Source: Thalassia testudinum
Lineage: Eukaryota > Streptophyta > Magnoliopsida > Alismatales > Hydrocharitaceae
DNA length: 64,000 nt
Direction of reading: 5' to 3'
NCBI GenBank assembly: GCA_037157565.1
Contig: JAZHRO010000022.1
Coordinates: forward strand, 101,552,001-101,616,000
Below the pieces are notes generated by a model. The model saw only the letters and a program-made list of their open reading frames with translations. It was not told where the DNA came from and searched no databases. Below, one piece after another: positions 33,658-46,100 of the stretch (positions are counted from its first letter, which is position 1; the number at the start of each line of letters is the position of its first letter). Made by a program: the position numbers and the translations under genes.

Positions 33658-36627
33658 TGCTGGTTGAGGCATGTTTCGTCATTATGTTTATTATGGTTTA
33701 CAATCGTTGTAGTATATGACAAAACAGCTACCAGATTACTTACAAATTTTTACTCGGAATAACAAGTTTTCCCGAGGTCGAACTCATGGAGCAACCATAA
33801 TTCTAGAAGTATAAAAGTTCTCAATTATGTTACAAAAATAAGAGAGAGAGAGAGAGGGATCAAAAATTCTCTTGGCTTCTTCTTCTTCTCTCTTTCTCTT
33901 CTTTCTTTTCTTCTTTTCTTTCAGTTGATGTTTCTCTTCTTCTCTTTCTTTGCGGCTGCAGAGGCTTCTGCCTTCTTTCTTCTTCTTCTTCTTCTTCTTC
34001 TTTCTTTTCTTCTTTGGCCTGCGGCTGTGGTGATCTTCTTCTTTCTCTTTTTTCTTTTCTTTCTTTTCTTTCAGCCTTCTTCTTCTTCTTTCTCTTTTCT
34101 TTCTCTTTTGCTCTACTTCTTCTTTCTTTCTTCCTTGGCCTACGGCTGTGGTGATCTTCTTTCTCTTTTTTCTTTTCTTCCTGCCTTCTTCTTCCTTTCA
34201 GCTGTAGAGTCTTCCTTCCTTTTCTTTCTTTCTTCTTCTTTGCACTCTGGCCACTGCCCTTCCTTCCTCTTTTCTTCTTCTTTTGGCTGTTGCCCTCCCG
34301 GCATCTATTGCGGTGCTTAGACGGCTTATCTACGCACTTGCTACAGTTCTTTCCTTCCTTCTTCAGCTCCTCTCCTTCCATTCTTCCTCTTTAGCTGCTT
34401 AGTGCGGCTCAGGCTTCGGCCGCTCCTCCTCTCTTCTTCTTCCTTTCTTCCCTGCGCGGATACACACCCATCAGTGCAAAACCTACCCCTACCCCTTCCT
34501 CGCGTCTCTCTTTCTCTCTGAATCTCTCTTAGGAATGCTCTCCCAGAGCCGGGTAATTGGGTTCGGGTAGCGCGCCCGGGACCAGACCTGCCGGCGTGAG
34601 GTGGTGGGCGAGGAGTGCTTGGTCAGGTAGTTGGATCCGGCCCAGACCCGCGGGGCGTGAGCGCGGGCGAGGGTGGGCGAGCACGTGGTGCGCCAAGTGC
34701 GTGTGAGGGACCTGACCCCTGTGTATCGAAGGCAACCAGCCCGATACACTTTTGCAATTTAAGTGTGGGCGCGCGGCAGCACACTTACGAGGTGGGACTA
34801 AAATCCCACCTCCAGATCTCGCACCCGCGGCTGAAGAAGCTGCTGCCAATTGGGGCAGCTGCGAGGCTCGCGACCCAATTGCAGGCCTGGGCGTATTCGC
34901 AGAATCAATCGGCATTGCCTGGGATGCATGCCTGGGCTGGAGAAAGCCTGGAGCTGCGAGCGAAGGAGCTGCAGCAGCTTAACAATGGCGACGAGGGGGC
35001 TTTGACCTGAAAACACAATGACTGCCTCTCGGCCACAGCAGAAAACATGGGAAGCTTTGCCGAAATGCGGTAAAGGCAGTGCGGGGGTCAGCGAGGTGCG
35101 AGGGTGCCTGTGGTGGTAGACCTAGGTCAGAATGTGTGCGCGAAAATGAGTCTGTTCGGAGGGTGGTTGGGCAATGAGTGGCGGTGTATGGAGTGAGGGA
35201 AATGGTCGAGTGGAGTGAGGGGGAGCTTCTGGGCTTGTCGACGATGGGTGAGGAAGTCTGTGGAAGTGGGATGTCCTCGCCAGAGAAGGCGACCGGAGAT
35301 GGGGAAGATGGAGTTGGACAGTGGCGGTCGGGTGGTTGAAATAGAAAATTAGAAGGGGGAAAATACAAGGGAGAGAGAGAGGAAACTTTTTACCTATTTA
35401 CTTGACGAAGGGGGAGAGGGAAGCGTCTGGCTCGTGCCTACCGGAGCTGAGGACGAAGATGCCCAGGAAGAGGGTATCGACGACGAGGAGACGGTCTGAG
35501 GGCGCCAGCTAGTACGGCCTGGTGCGGACGATAGGGCAGAGTAAACTCTGCTGTAGGTAGGGCAGTAGAGCGATGAGGAGGAAGAGGAGAAGATCGCAGG
35601 AAGCTCGGGCGCTCTGACCAGAGGGGGAAGAGATGAAATGTGGGGTATTTCTCCGCTAGAAGAAGCTTGAAGGAGTCGGCAGACCTTGCTGCTCCTTATA
35701 AAGGCCTTGGCTCGGAGAGGGAACTGAGGAGGTGACGTGCCTACCTCGTCGGAGAGTGGCCAGAAAGGATACCCATGCCTGTCGTGCGTTCGCACGAGAG
35801 GCATGGTTGATGGCAGAGGTCATGGGCGGGTCTCTGCGACAGAGGACGTCGCAGGGAACCCCCGTCTGTTCTAGAGGACGGCCGCCCTGCCCTGCGCGGC
35901 ACCATCCTCCGCGCAAGGTCATCGGAGGTATGGCGCTACGCAGAAATGGCAGGGAGGACCGTTTTGCAAAGAATGACGAGAAGTTAGGGGGCTAAACGCA
36001 AGGGTTTCAAAAGATAAGGGTCAAAAAGTAAATTAAGAGGACAAATTTGTAAAGTCGGTCAAGATGGTCTTTTCTTAGGCCCAAATTTTTATACCAAACT
36101 AACTTAAACCTAAGGATTTTAATGGTGAAATTTGATTTTAGGTTGGACCTTGTTTGACCGGTCAATTTATGTAAAAATCCAAATTAAGTCATTAATTGGG
36201 CGTGGTTCTCATTTTAGGTCAAAATAGGTTGCAAAGGAAAAAGTGAAGGTTCTAAACCCGAGGAAATATTTTTCTATGAATTTTAGAGGGTTTAGTTGAT
36301 TTTTATCCTGCCTTGAACCTCGTGAATTAAAGTAGGTTTATTTTAGGGTTACAGAATGTCATTTTATTCTTAGAAGTCGCTATAATCCTTTTCAGATCAG
36401 ATAATCCCACTTCCTTTCTTATTAAGCTCATTTGACCTATTTTTGGACCCTTAATTTTCCTGTTTGCATACTGCATTGGTGAAATTGCAGTTTTACCCCT
36501 AATGATTTGTTTTATTCTTTAACTCAGAATTCTCTGAGTTAAGCCTCTCTTTGGGTTTTGTAGGAGCTTTTTCACACATATTTGGTTTAGATTGTGCTAG
36601 TTAGGGTTTATGATGAGGTTCTCATCA
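33658..36627 (-). mobile_element. Solo LTR A, family X, in the 5' LTR
   Basis: A 2970-bp unit bounded by TG and CA, flanked by GGGGG (33653-33657 and 36628-36632). The intact 3' LTR of the host shows the unfilled site at about 52953-52959 (TTGGGGGGAAGTGA). It is homologous, in inverted orientation, to 44019-46843. A TATA box (plus-strand CTTATAAAGG at 35694-35703) sits 924 bp from its start, as in the other copy, so this is one LTR and not a two-LTR element. It contains a 600-bp pyrimidine-rich tract on the plus strand (33870-34450). Long K/E/R-rich frames on the minus strand are artefacts of that tract. Confidence 0.88.
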
Positions 36628-37188
36628 GGGGGAAGTGAGCTAACCTTCTTGTACGTAGTACCGAAGAGGGCAACTATCCTTTGTAGTGTAGAGTGGAGCT
36701 TGCCGCCCTTGGTTAGAGACTCGGGGTGGGTTTGGCCACTCTACGTTGACTCCTGTTGGCCCTCGCGTACGCGGTACCGAGGTGAGCTAGTTAGTGTAGG
36801 GGGCCCGGGGTTAAGCATAACCACCCTACACCGACTCTTGTTAGCCCATTGGGCAAACCTGGATAGTTGGATGAGGGTACATGGACTATGGAGGGGCGAG
36901 ACCCTTATTCTATTCTGAGATGACAAGGCCCTATGCTATTTCGTACTGTACATTTGGGTGTACCTGTTAGTGGAAACGACTGACCTCGTGCCAGTGTGGG
37001 GTAGCTACCCACGCACTTATCACGTGTGCCGTAGTCATCGCTACTTCGCGACTATGATCTCGGGATGGTAGACCGGGTGTGGGACTATCACGGAGGGACT
37101 CTCCCAGCTAGGAGAGTGCCACGTGTGCATCCTACATCATAGGAAAATCGCAAGTAAGATCGTTCCTTTAGGGAACAAGAAGATTCAG

Positions 37189-40100
37189 TGTTAATACCCA
37201 TGCTATTAAAGCCCTTTAAGACGTCTGGGACTTGGGTCAGTCGTCTGGCCAAACATCTGGACACCTTCCCAGATGTCTGAAAGTCAATTTTTGTGTGTGT
37301 ACGTCCTCAAGTTTGCGCACGCTCCGCGCGCAAACTGTGCGCAGCTGAAACCCTTCTCTTTCTCTTCCCCTCACCGACTTGCAGAGCCCTGCCCCTCGCC
37401 TACATAAACCCCTCCCCTCTCCCTCGTTCACCACTGTAACGACCCGGTTCCCGAGTCCCTACGAGACACGAAAACCGGACCGACTCGACTAATCCTAAGA
37501 CCTAGTCGTCCAACGAGGAAGTAACCAAAAGACAGTAAAATAAACCACATTCAGCATGAATATAACTAACAGTAAGAAAGTACAGCAGTAAGGAAAGAAA
37601 CTACTACAGTAGGTACCACCACAACAGTAGAACAATATTTACCATATAACAAGAACTGCAGGTAAAGAAACTACAGCGGAAACAAAAACTACTCACTAGA
37701 ACAGAAACAAAAGAGGTACAAAAGACTGTGGTAAACTCTACTGGATCCTACTCGGCCCAGCGTCCTCTGCAGCTGCCGACCCTGGCTGCTCAACACCTGG
37801 TCCTGAAAAAGGTAACGAGTGTAACACGTCAGCAAAACGCTGAGTAGAGTGGCAAACTAACTAAACGCAACAGTAGAGTGTACAGTAGCTGTTATGTTCT
37901 ATTACTTCCTTTATTCACATCTTTCAATTTTTCTCACTATTTCATTTATTTCTCAGATCCTTTACTTGATCTCGAATGTCCTCGTGGGAACGATCTTGAT
38001 TGCAGTCTCTTCCAAAAGTAGAAGTAGCACGTGGTGCTCTCCTGGCCGGGAGAGTCCCCCGTGGTGATCCTACCCTCAGTCAACCACCCCAAGGTCACTG
38101 ACAGACGTAACGGTGACTACGGCACACGCGATAAACGCACAGGTAGCTAGCCCGCACTGGCACGCGGTCAGTCATTTCCGTTAACGGGTGCGCCCAAAGC
38201 ACAGCACGGAACCAGGGCAGAGCCCTCTCAGTAACAGGGGTCCAACCCCTCCACAGTAACCAAACCGGGGCCTTGCCCCTCCACAGTCCGCGCACCCTCT
38301 CCTGACTACCATGGTTTGCCCTAGTGGGCCTAACAAGTCGGTGAAGGAGGCTAGCAGAACCCCGGGGCCCGTGGGGTAGCTAGTACTCTCCTAACACTAG
38401 TAGCTCTCCTCGGTACTACATACACGAGGGCCAACAAGTCGGTACAGAGCGACCAATCCTAAGCCCGGGTCCCTGGGGCGGCTGGCCCCACTCTGCACTA
38501 AACAGGTACAGGTACTTCCCTTGGTACTGCGTACCCAAGAGACAGTACAGACTACATCTCAGTTCCATTCCTTTTTCTTTCCAGGAGTTCCACTCCTAAT
38601 TCCCCGTTGGGTTCCAGCTCTTTATCTCAGAACATCATATGTTTCACTTTCCAGTTTCACGTTCTCACAATCCATGATCTCAATCATGTTTCTTTATTCA
38701 TAACAGGCAGCTGTTAATTCAATTTACAGGCAGCTTTATATTCCTTTCCATTTTTCCAAGACTGCAGTATTATACATTCCACTAGTTTTTTTCCATCCTA
38801 GGGTTCATGCCACAGCCTAGGATCTAGCATACAACTAGTTTTCAATCCCTAGGATTCATGCATCACCTAGGAGCTATCATTCCATACATTTCTCATTCCT
38901 AGGATTCATGCAATGTCCTAGATTCTAGTTATGGTTCCATACTTTAACAGATTTTAATAATAAACTTAAGCCACTCTACCAGGTACAATGGGAGTAATGG
39001 GGGCGTGATCGGGAATCCCGCGCACCTCCGCGACTCCCAAGACTGCAACTGAACGAGGTCCTATCACAAGGATCAAACACAAGGAGTGTCTAAAAACAGT
39101 GTATAGCTACTGTAGACGGGTAGAGGAATTAATTCTTAAAAGAACGCAACTCGAATCGCGGAAAACGGAGCCCGAACGGGCCCTAAACGGGTCGAAAAAG
39201 ACGATACTGTGCAAAATCAGACGTCTAGAACTTCTTCCAGACGTCTTAAACAGTGGATCAGAGAATTACCTGTTCAGTGTGGTTTCCCAGACGTCCAGAA
39301 GTCTGTGGGGACGTCTGTCCTAGCTCCCAGACATCCGATGGTCACCCCGGACGTCTGGAGGTCACTCCCGCCGTCTAGTACAACTTTCAGACGTCTGATT
39401 CGCAAAGGATGGCGAATCAGCGATCCTGCGCACAGCCAAATCCCTCCCTTAGTACGGTCAGTCGATAGGAAGGAAGAAGAAAGCGGAATACACACCTTTC
39501 AGACGTCGGTATGAGCTACCAGACGTCATCCTCGCCGTCTGCCTATCAACCCAGACGTCTGATTCTGGAAATTTTTCCTGAATCAGGGCCCAACCCGGAC
39601 TCTGCTCGCGACGCCGCCCGCGTCGCACCTCGCGCTCCTGTTGCTCAGACTGCAGCAGGTCCCTCTCTGCGTCGTTCCGCACCCCCTGCGCCCTCCGCCG
39701 GCCGGCCAAGCCGCTCCGACGAGCTCGCCCTCACGGCAGAGCTCCGCCTTCGCACGCCGCGCCTCCTCCGCGCTCACTGCGGCCGCCGCTGCAACCCTCG
39801 CGCTCGCTCGCTCTCGTGCACAGGAAGGAGAAGGAGAAGGAGAAGGAGACGGTGGAGACGGAAGGGGAGGCGCGACCCTTTTAAGGCTGCGCGGAGAGGA
39901 GAGAGAGAAGGCGCGGCAGGCGTCTGCAGCCGCAGAAGAAAAGAGGGAATAACGAATATGCGGTCTGCGCGCGCAGGCGCGCAGGTGACTCGCGGGTGTG
40001 GACGATAACGGTTTTTCAGACGTCTGTAAACCATCCTAGACGTCTGGCAAGACGTCTGGATGTGATCCCAGACGTCTGGTCAGACGTCTGGGCCACCTCC

Positions 40101-42677
40101 CAGACGTCTTAAAATATGTCCGGGGCACGCGTTCGTAACAACCACCCCACTCCCATCCACCTTCTCCTTCCTCCAGCGAGAGCAAGAGCGGCGAGTGTAG
40201 CCAGCGGAGCGACGGAGAGGTGGAGCAGCGAGAGAAGGTAAGAGAGGAGAGCGCACGAGTCGTGAGAGAGATCGCCGGAGAAGCTCATGGCCAGTCGGGC
40301 GTGCGCGAGTTGGAGAGGTGTGTCGGGGAGGTTCCCCCCAACGCTGCTGCAGCTAGAGTAGCGGACGAGCGAACGTGGCGCGGCCACGAGCAGCGCAAAG
40401 AAGACGAAGAAGCTTTTGGTTCAGGGATTTTTCCCAGAATCAAACGTCTGAATCTACATCCAGACGACGTAGACGACGTCTGGAAGAAGCTTCAGACGAC
40501 TGAGAGGTATATCCTGTGCCCTGTGCCTCCCTTTGCGGATACAGCCATGCAGTCTGTTCTGCCGAGGCACAGTTACGTGTCGTATTAAGTAGATTTTGCA
40601 TTGTGCGTGTAGGATTCGCTTCGGGAAGGTGCGGGACACGCCCTCCCACACGGTTCAGACGTTTGGGCAAGGCACCAGACGACGGGGAGCGTCTCCAGAC
40701 GTCCGGAGGGGTGGTCGGACGTCTCGAACTAGGTCCAGACAGTTTAGCAGGATCCCTGGACATCTGAGGAGCAGCGCAGAGTGAGGTATGGTCCTGGGTT
40801 CCTTTTAAGACGTCTGGAAGGTGTTCCAGACGTCTGATTTGAGTCTGGATTGTCATTTTTGACCTGTTTAGGGTTCATTTGAGGTCTGATTTCCTCATTT
40901 AAGATTATGTTCTTCTTCGTATAAGTTCCTCTACTTGTTGAAATACTTTTATCATGTTCTGAGTGGTTTCTTGTGGTTGATCCTTGTGTTAGGACCTCGT
41001 TCCGTTGTGGATTTGGGGGTTGCGGAGGCATGTGGACCTACCGATCAAGCCCCTATTACTCCCGATTTTGCGGGTAGAGTGGCTTCCCTTAGTTTAATTA
41101 CAAACATGAATGTATACCTAGAATGAATGTTAGATCCTAGGGTATGGCATGAATCCTAGGACTAGAAACACTGGATTGAATGTTAGATCCTAGGGTATGG
41201 TATGAATCCTAGGACTAGAGACACTGGAATAATTATACAGAATGTATGAATTGTAGTCTGGATGAGTAATTAGCACAATAAAAATTACCTGTAAATGGAT
41301 AATAGCTGCCTGTGAAATGTAGAATACTGTTGTTTGCAACTGTTTATGTAAATTCCTGTTGTTTGCAATTAAATACGAGCTGCCTGTATATGATTTAGAA
41401 ATGAAAGTTTGAACGTTGGAAACACAAGTTACCTGCGAATAAACCTGAAATGATGAAACCTAGTATAGCTTGGCCTGAGAAACATGAGCATGAACCCTTC
41501 GGGGAATTAGGAGTAGAGCCCCTGGAAATAATTGGAACAGAAGGGGAAATATGAATGGGGAAGTGTGTTGTCTCTTGGGTACGTGGTACCAAGGGGAGCA
41601 CATATTACCTCTTAGTGTAGAGGGGAGCTTGTCGCCTTCCGGTCGAGACCCGGGGTGGGTTTGGCCACTTTGCACCGACTTTTTGGCTCTCGCGTACATA
41701 GTACCGGGGGGAGCTGCTAGTGTAGGGAGAGAGCTAGCCACCCCACGGGGCCTGAGGTTCAGCTAACCATCCTACACCGACTTGTTAGGCCCACTCGGCA
41801 AACTAGGGTAGTCAGGCGAGGGTGCGCGGACTGTGGAGGGGCAAGACCCCTGTTTGGTTCTCAGGGGCTAGACCCCTGTTACTGAGAGGGCTATGCCCTA
41901 TACTGGTTCTGTGTTGTGCTTTGGGTGCACTCGTTAACGGAAAAGCCTAACCGCGTGCTAGTGCGGGGTAGCTGCCCGTGCGTTTATCGCGCGTGCCGTA
42001 GTCACCATTACTTCTGTCAGTGACCTTGGGGTGGTTGACTGAGTGTAGGACCACCACAGGAGACTCTTCCGGCCAAGAGAGCACCACGTGCTATTTCTAC
42101 TCTTCGGAAAAGACTGCAATCAAGATCGTTCCCACGAGGAACATTCGAGATCAAGAAAGAGACCTAATAAATAAACTAAGTGATGAAAGAAAGAATAATT
42201 AGTTAAATAAAGAAAGAAATTGAAAAAAAAAAACAGCTACCTGTCCACCTTTACTGTTTTAGTTAGTTGGTTTCCACTCTACTCAGCGTTCGCTGATTTC
42301 GTGTACTCATGACCTTTTTCAGGTCTAGATGTTGAGCAGCCAGAGCCTACGGCTGCAGAGGGTGCTGGGCTCAGTAGAGCCCAATAGCTGTACCCTTTGT
42401 TGTACCCGTTTCTTGTTATAGTGAGTAACTTTATGTACTCTTTTATTGAAAACTTTACTTTCCTGAACCTGTTTAAATTCTCTACTATTGTAGTTGTGTG
42501 TACTGTAGTAGTTTACTTCTTTACTGTTGTACTTTTGTTACTGTTAGTTGCTTGCAAGGTGAATGTGGTTTATTTTACTGATTTTTGGTTACTTCCACTT
42601 TGGACGATTGGGTCTTGGGATCAGTCGAGTCGGTCCGGTCCCGTGTCCTGTAGGGATTCAGGAACCAGGTCGTATCA
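37189..42677 (+). mobile_element. Solo LTR B, family Y, in the 5' LTR; interrupted by solo LTR C
   Basis: Begins TGTTAATACCCATGCT and ends CAGGTCGTATCA, with target duplication TTCAG (37184-37188 and 42678-42682). After removing solo LTR C its own length is about 2.78 kb. It is homologous to C and D, and more distantly to the host LTR. It carries many CAGACGTCTG palindromes, a TACATAAACC possible TATA near 37401, and a two-copy 53-bp tandem repeat (41125-41228) with CCTAGG-type inverted motifs. Confidence 0.88.
37435..40140 (-). mobile_element. Solo LTR C, family Y, inserted antisense inside solo LTR B
   Basis: 2706 bp, plus-strand TGTAACGACCCGG to GTTCGTAACA, with perfect target duplication ACCAC (37430-37434 and 40141-40145). 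Because B and C belong to one family in opposite orientation, the locus forms a large imperfect inverted repeat. Palindromes CAGACGTCTG are dense at 39230-39560 and 40015-40110. Arg/Ala/Ser-rich frames near 39.5-40.0 kb are GC-rich noise. Confidence 0.9.
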
Positions 42678-42689
42678 TTCAGTAATGTG

Positions 42690-43196
42690 GGTCTACCAGG
42701 GAGATTCTGTGGGTCCACTAGGGACCTTTGGGGGTCCTTGGCAGGGACTAGCCGATTGTAGCAGACCCCCACCTAGTCACCAGTAGGGATAGTAGATAGA
42801 GGGAGGAGGTCGCATACCCCTCTGCTATCAGTGTGGTCAGCTGGGCCACATACGGAGGAATTGTCCATCTAGGACTGGAACACAGCTGACGCTCCTAGCA
42901 CCGAGCACAGGAGGTCGATCTGGCAACCGCGGTTACCAGGCCTGAGGAGGAGGATAGTAGTCGCGAAGAGGGTATCGGCTTGTTGCCTCCTGCTCGACCC
43001 AGAGCACAGCTGTTTCTTCTGTACCGAGGGCTGAAGGGCATGTTAACGCCCTGACTAACCGAGATGTTAGAGCTTCAGGCTCCATAGTGGCACATATGGT
43101 TACTGTTTCCAGCAGGCTTGTTTACATGCTTTTTGATTCTGGTGCCACACATTCATTTGTTTCTGCAGAATTTGCTGTCAGCATGGGGTCGAGCAG
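42690..43196 (+). pseudogene. Gag C-terminus and start of protease of the gypsy element
   Basis: The zinc knuckle CYQCGQLGHIRRNC (CX2CX4HX4C) lies at 42823-42864, which marks the end of Gag. Further on is the aspartic protease signature FDSGATHSF (Asp codon 43135-43137). The 5' side is cut by the deletion that fuses LTR to Gag, so most of Gag is missing, and there are in-frame stops upstream of the knuckle. The protease is cut at 43196 by solo LTR D and continues in the same frame at 48295. Confidence 0.82.
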
Positions 43197-46100
43197 GGTT
43201 ACGACCCAGTTCCCAAATCCCTACAGGATCTGAGACTGGCTCGACTCGACTCGACTAATCCCAAGACCCAATCGTCCAATGAGAAAGTAACCGAAAGAAT
43301 GAAAGTAAACCATATTTACTATACTAAGCAACTAACAGTAAAAAAGTACAGCAGTAAAGAAGTAAAAACTGCTACAGTACATACCACCATAACAGTAGAA
43401 AAGTAACCAGGTACCAGAATATAAAGTACAGAACGTAAGGACACAAAAAGTAAAGGTACAAGAGTCTACTCACTACTACAAAAGAGTATAACAAGAGAAA
43501 CTACAGCTACTAGGCTCTACTAGGCCCAGCACCCTTCGCAGCCGTCGACTCGGGTTGCTCAACACCTGGACCTGAAAAGGGTTATGAGTACACCGAGTCA
43601 ACGAACGCTGAGTAGAATGGCAACCAACTAACTAAAGAAGTAAAAGTGGATAGGTAGCTGTTATTTTCTAATTACATTATTTCACAATTTATTCCTTTTC
43701 ACCCATTGGTTTATTTATCAGATCTCTTTCTTGATTTCAAATGTTCCTCGTGGGAACGATTTTGACTGCAGTCTTTTTCGAAGAGTAGAAGGCACACGTG
43801 GTGCTCTCCTCGTCGGGAGAGTCCCCTGTGGTGATCCTACACCCAGTCAACTGCCCCAAGGTCACGGATAGACATAACGGTGACTACAGCACGCACAATA
43901 AGCGCACGGGTAGCTACCCCGCACTGGCAGGCGGTCAGTCGTTTCCGCTAACAGGTGCGCCCAAGTACAGCATGGAACAGTATAGGTCCTAGCCCTCTCA
44001 GTAACAGGGGTCTAGCCCTGATGAGAGCCACATCATGAACCCTAACTAGCACATTTTGATCTAAATAAGTGTACAAAAGCTCCTACAAAACCTAAGGAAA
44101 AGCCTAGATCAGAGAATTCTAAATTTAAGAATAAAATAATTCACAAGGGGTAAAATTGCAATTTTAGCAATGCAGAACACAAACGGGGTGTCTAAGGATT
44201 TGAACACAGGTCAAATGGGTTTAATAAGAAAGAAAGTGGGATAATCTGATCTGAAAAGGGTTATAGCAACTAATAGGAATTAAATGACATTCTGTAACCC
44301 TAAAAACAAACCCGCTTTAATTCACGAAGTTCCTGGCAAGATAAAAGTCAAATAAATCCTCTAAAATTCATGGAAAAACATCCTCTAGGGTTTAGAACCT
44401 TTAATTTGGCCAGTAGAACCTGTCTTGACCTAAATTGAGAACCATACCCAATTTTTGACGTAATTTGGGTTTTTGTGCAAATTGACGGGTCAAACGTGGT
44501 AAAACCTAAAAACAAACTTTACCATTATATTCCTTAGGTCTAAATTAGGTTTATACAAAATTTTGACCTAAGGGAAGGCCATCTTGACCTACTTTACAAA
44601 TTGGTCATCTTGAATTACTTTTCGACCCTTATCTTTTTGAACCCTTGCATTTTGCCCCCCATCTTCTCTTTCGTTCTTTATAGAACGGCCCCTCTACCAC
44701 CCCACGCAGCCGCCCATACCTCCTGCGACCTTGCGCGGAGGATGGCACCGTGCAAGGTATGGGGGCCGCTCTAAAAAACGAAAGGGGGGTTCCCTACGTA
44801 GTCCTCTTTCGCAGGGACCCCCTCCCATGTCTTGCCATTACCCACTCCTCTCGTGCGAACGCGCGAGAGGAATGGGTCTCCATCTTCGGCCAACTCCGGC
44901 AAGCCCTCCACGATCTTTCCACGAGATTCTCCTCTCGGCAGCAGCTATAAAAGAGATGATAGGGCTCTCCAGTCGTCTCAAGCTCGTTTTGGCCAAAGAA
45001 TTCCCCCAAACTCGTCCCTTCTCACTCCGGCCAAGCAGCCCGACGCTTCCGGTGACCCTTCCCCCTCCCCCTCGTCCCTCTGCTGCCATACCTGCAGCAG
45101 AGTTCACTCTGCCTCGTCCTCCCGCGCCAGGCCGCACCAGCTGGCGCCTTCCAGATCCCCTCCTCGTCGCCGTTACCTCTCTCTAGGCATCTTCGTCTCC
45201 GGCATCGGCAGGCACGTGCCGAGCGCATCCTCCTCCCCTTTCGTCCGTTAAGTAGGTGAAACTCTTCCCCTTACTCTCTCTTTTATTTCCCCCTTTCTAA
45301 TTTGCTATTTCCACCCACCGACCACCACTGTCCACCGCCACCTTCTCCATCTCCGGCCGCCCTTCGGTGAGGTGTTCCCACCGCTCCACGCTTCCATCCG
45401 CCTCGCCAACTACCCCTTAAGCATCACAACACCTCATTGACCCTAAACCCGCACTCCATTTACCACGCCATACCTCCAGACCACCCCCCGACCAAACCCA
45501 TCCGTCCGGCCACAGAGCGACCTAGGCACACACGCCTAGGCTGCCCTGCGGCCTACCACCTACTGCCTCACCTTCGCCGTGACACGGTGAAGGTCCCCCT
45601 GTGGTCTGATTGAGCCGCGAGGCCCTTTTCGTGTCGTGCAGGGTCAAGCTTCCAGCCGCCATTAACGACTACTCGAGCTCGACTGTTCTTCAACTCCAGG
45701 CCGCAATCGACCCCTCCTAGGTTTCCAGACCGCGCGGGTTGCGAGTGTACACAAGCCCAGCCTGATAAAGAGTGGCACCGAGAGACCTGCAGTGCTGCAA
45801 TTGGAGAACGGTTTGCTGCGGGCACGCGAGAAAGAGCGGTGGAACAATAGTCCCACCTCGGTAAGCAGTAACGTCGTTAAGTGGTTTAAATTGATTTTAT
45901 TCTATCAGCTGGTTGCCTCTGATAACACATGGGGTGAGGTCCCTCACCTCTACACAGCGCCTCGTCCGTGAGCTCATCACACGGATCTGGTTACCCGACC
46001 CGACTACCCCCACTCCTGAGCACTCCTCGCGCACCATACCCACGCCAGTGCGCCTGGACTCGGGTGCGCGACCCGACTCGATTACCCGGCTCTTGGAGAG

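Larger units (their letters stand above)
32507..42689 (+). repeat. 5' LTR of the gypsy element, interrupted twice and 3'-truncated
   Basis: Own segments are 32507-33657, 36633-37188 and 42683-42689; the rest is inserted solo LTRs. Compared with the 3' LTR it lacks about 115 bp (corresponding to 52389-52505) and about 510 bp at its end. Just after TAATGTG (42683-42689, matching 53535-53541) the sequence jumps into Gag coding DNA, so LTR end, primer site and Gag N-terminus are deleted. Confidence 0.8.

Noticed and set aside
33860..34381. 173-codon minus-strand open frame rich in Lys, Glu and Arg
   Set aside because: It is the translation of a polypurine tract in a solo LTR; the corresponding tract in the inverted copy also gives arbitrary frames. 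No domain, no start context.
34615..35010. 131-codon frame and overlapping frames near 34.5-35.8 kb
   Set aside because: They lie wholly inside solo LTR A, overlap in several phases and have no family motif.
39511..40008. 165-codon Arg/Ala/Ser-rich frame
   Set aside because: Inside antisense solo LTR C; GC-rich leader region of the LTR, no homologous conserved frame in solo LTR B or D.
37189..42677. First read as the gypsy element's own 5' LTR leading into Gag
   Set aside because: It is bounded on both sides by TTCAG and the flanks align with the outer host LTR, so it is a later solo LTR insertion.
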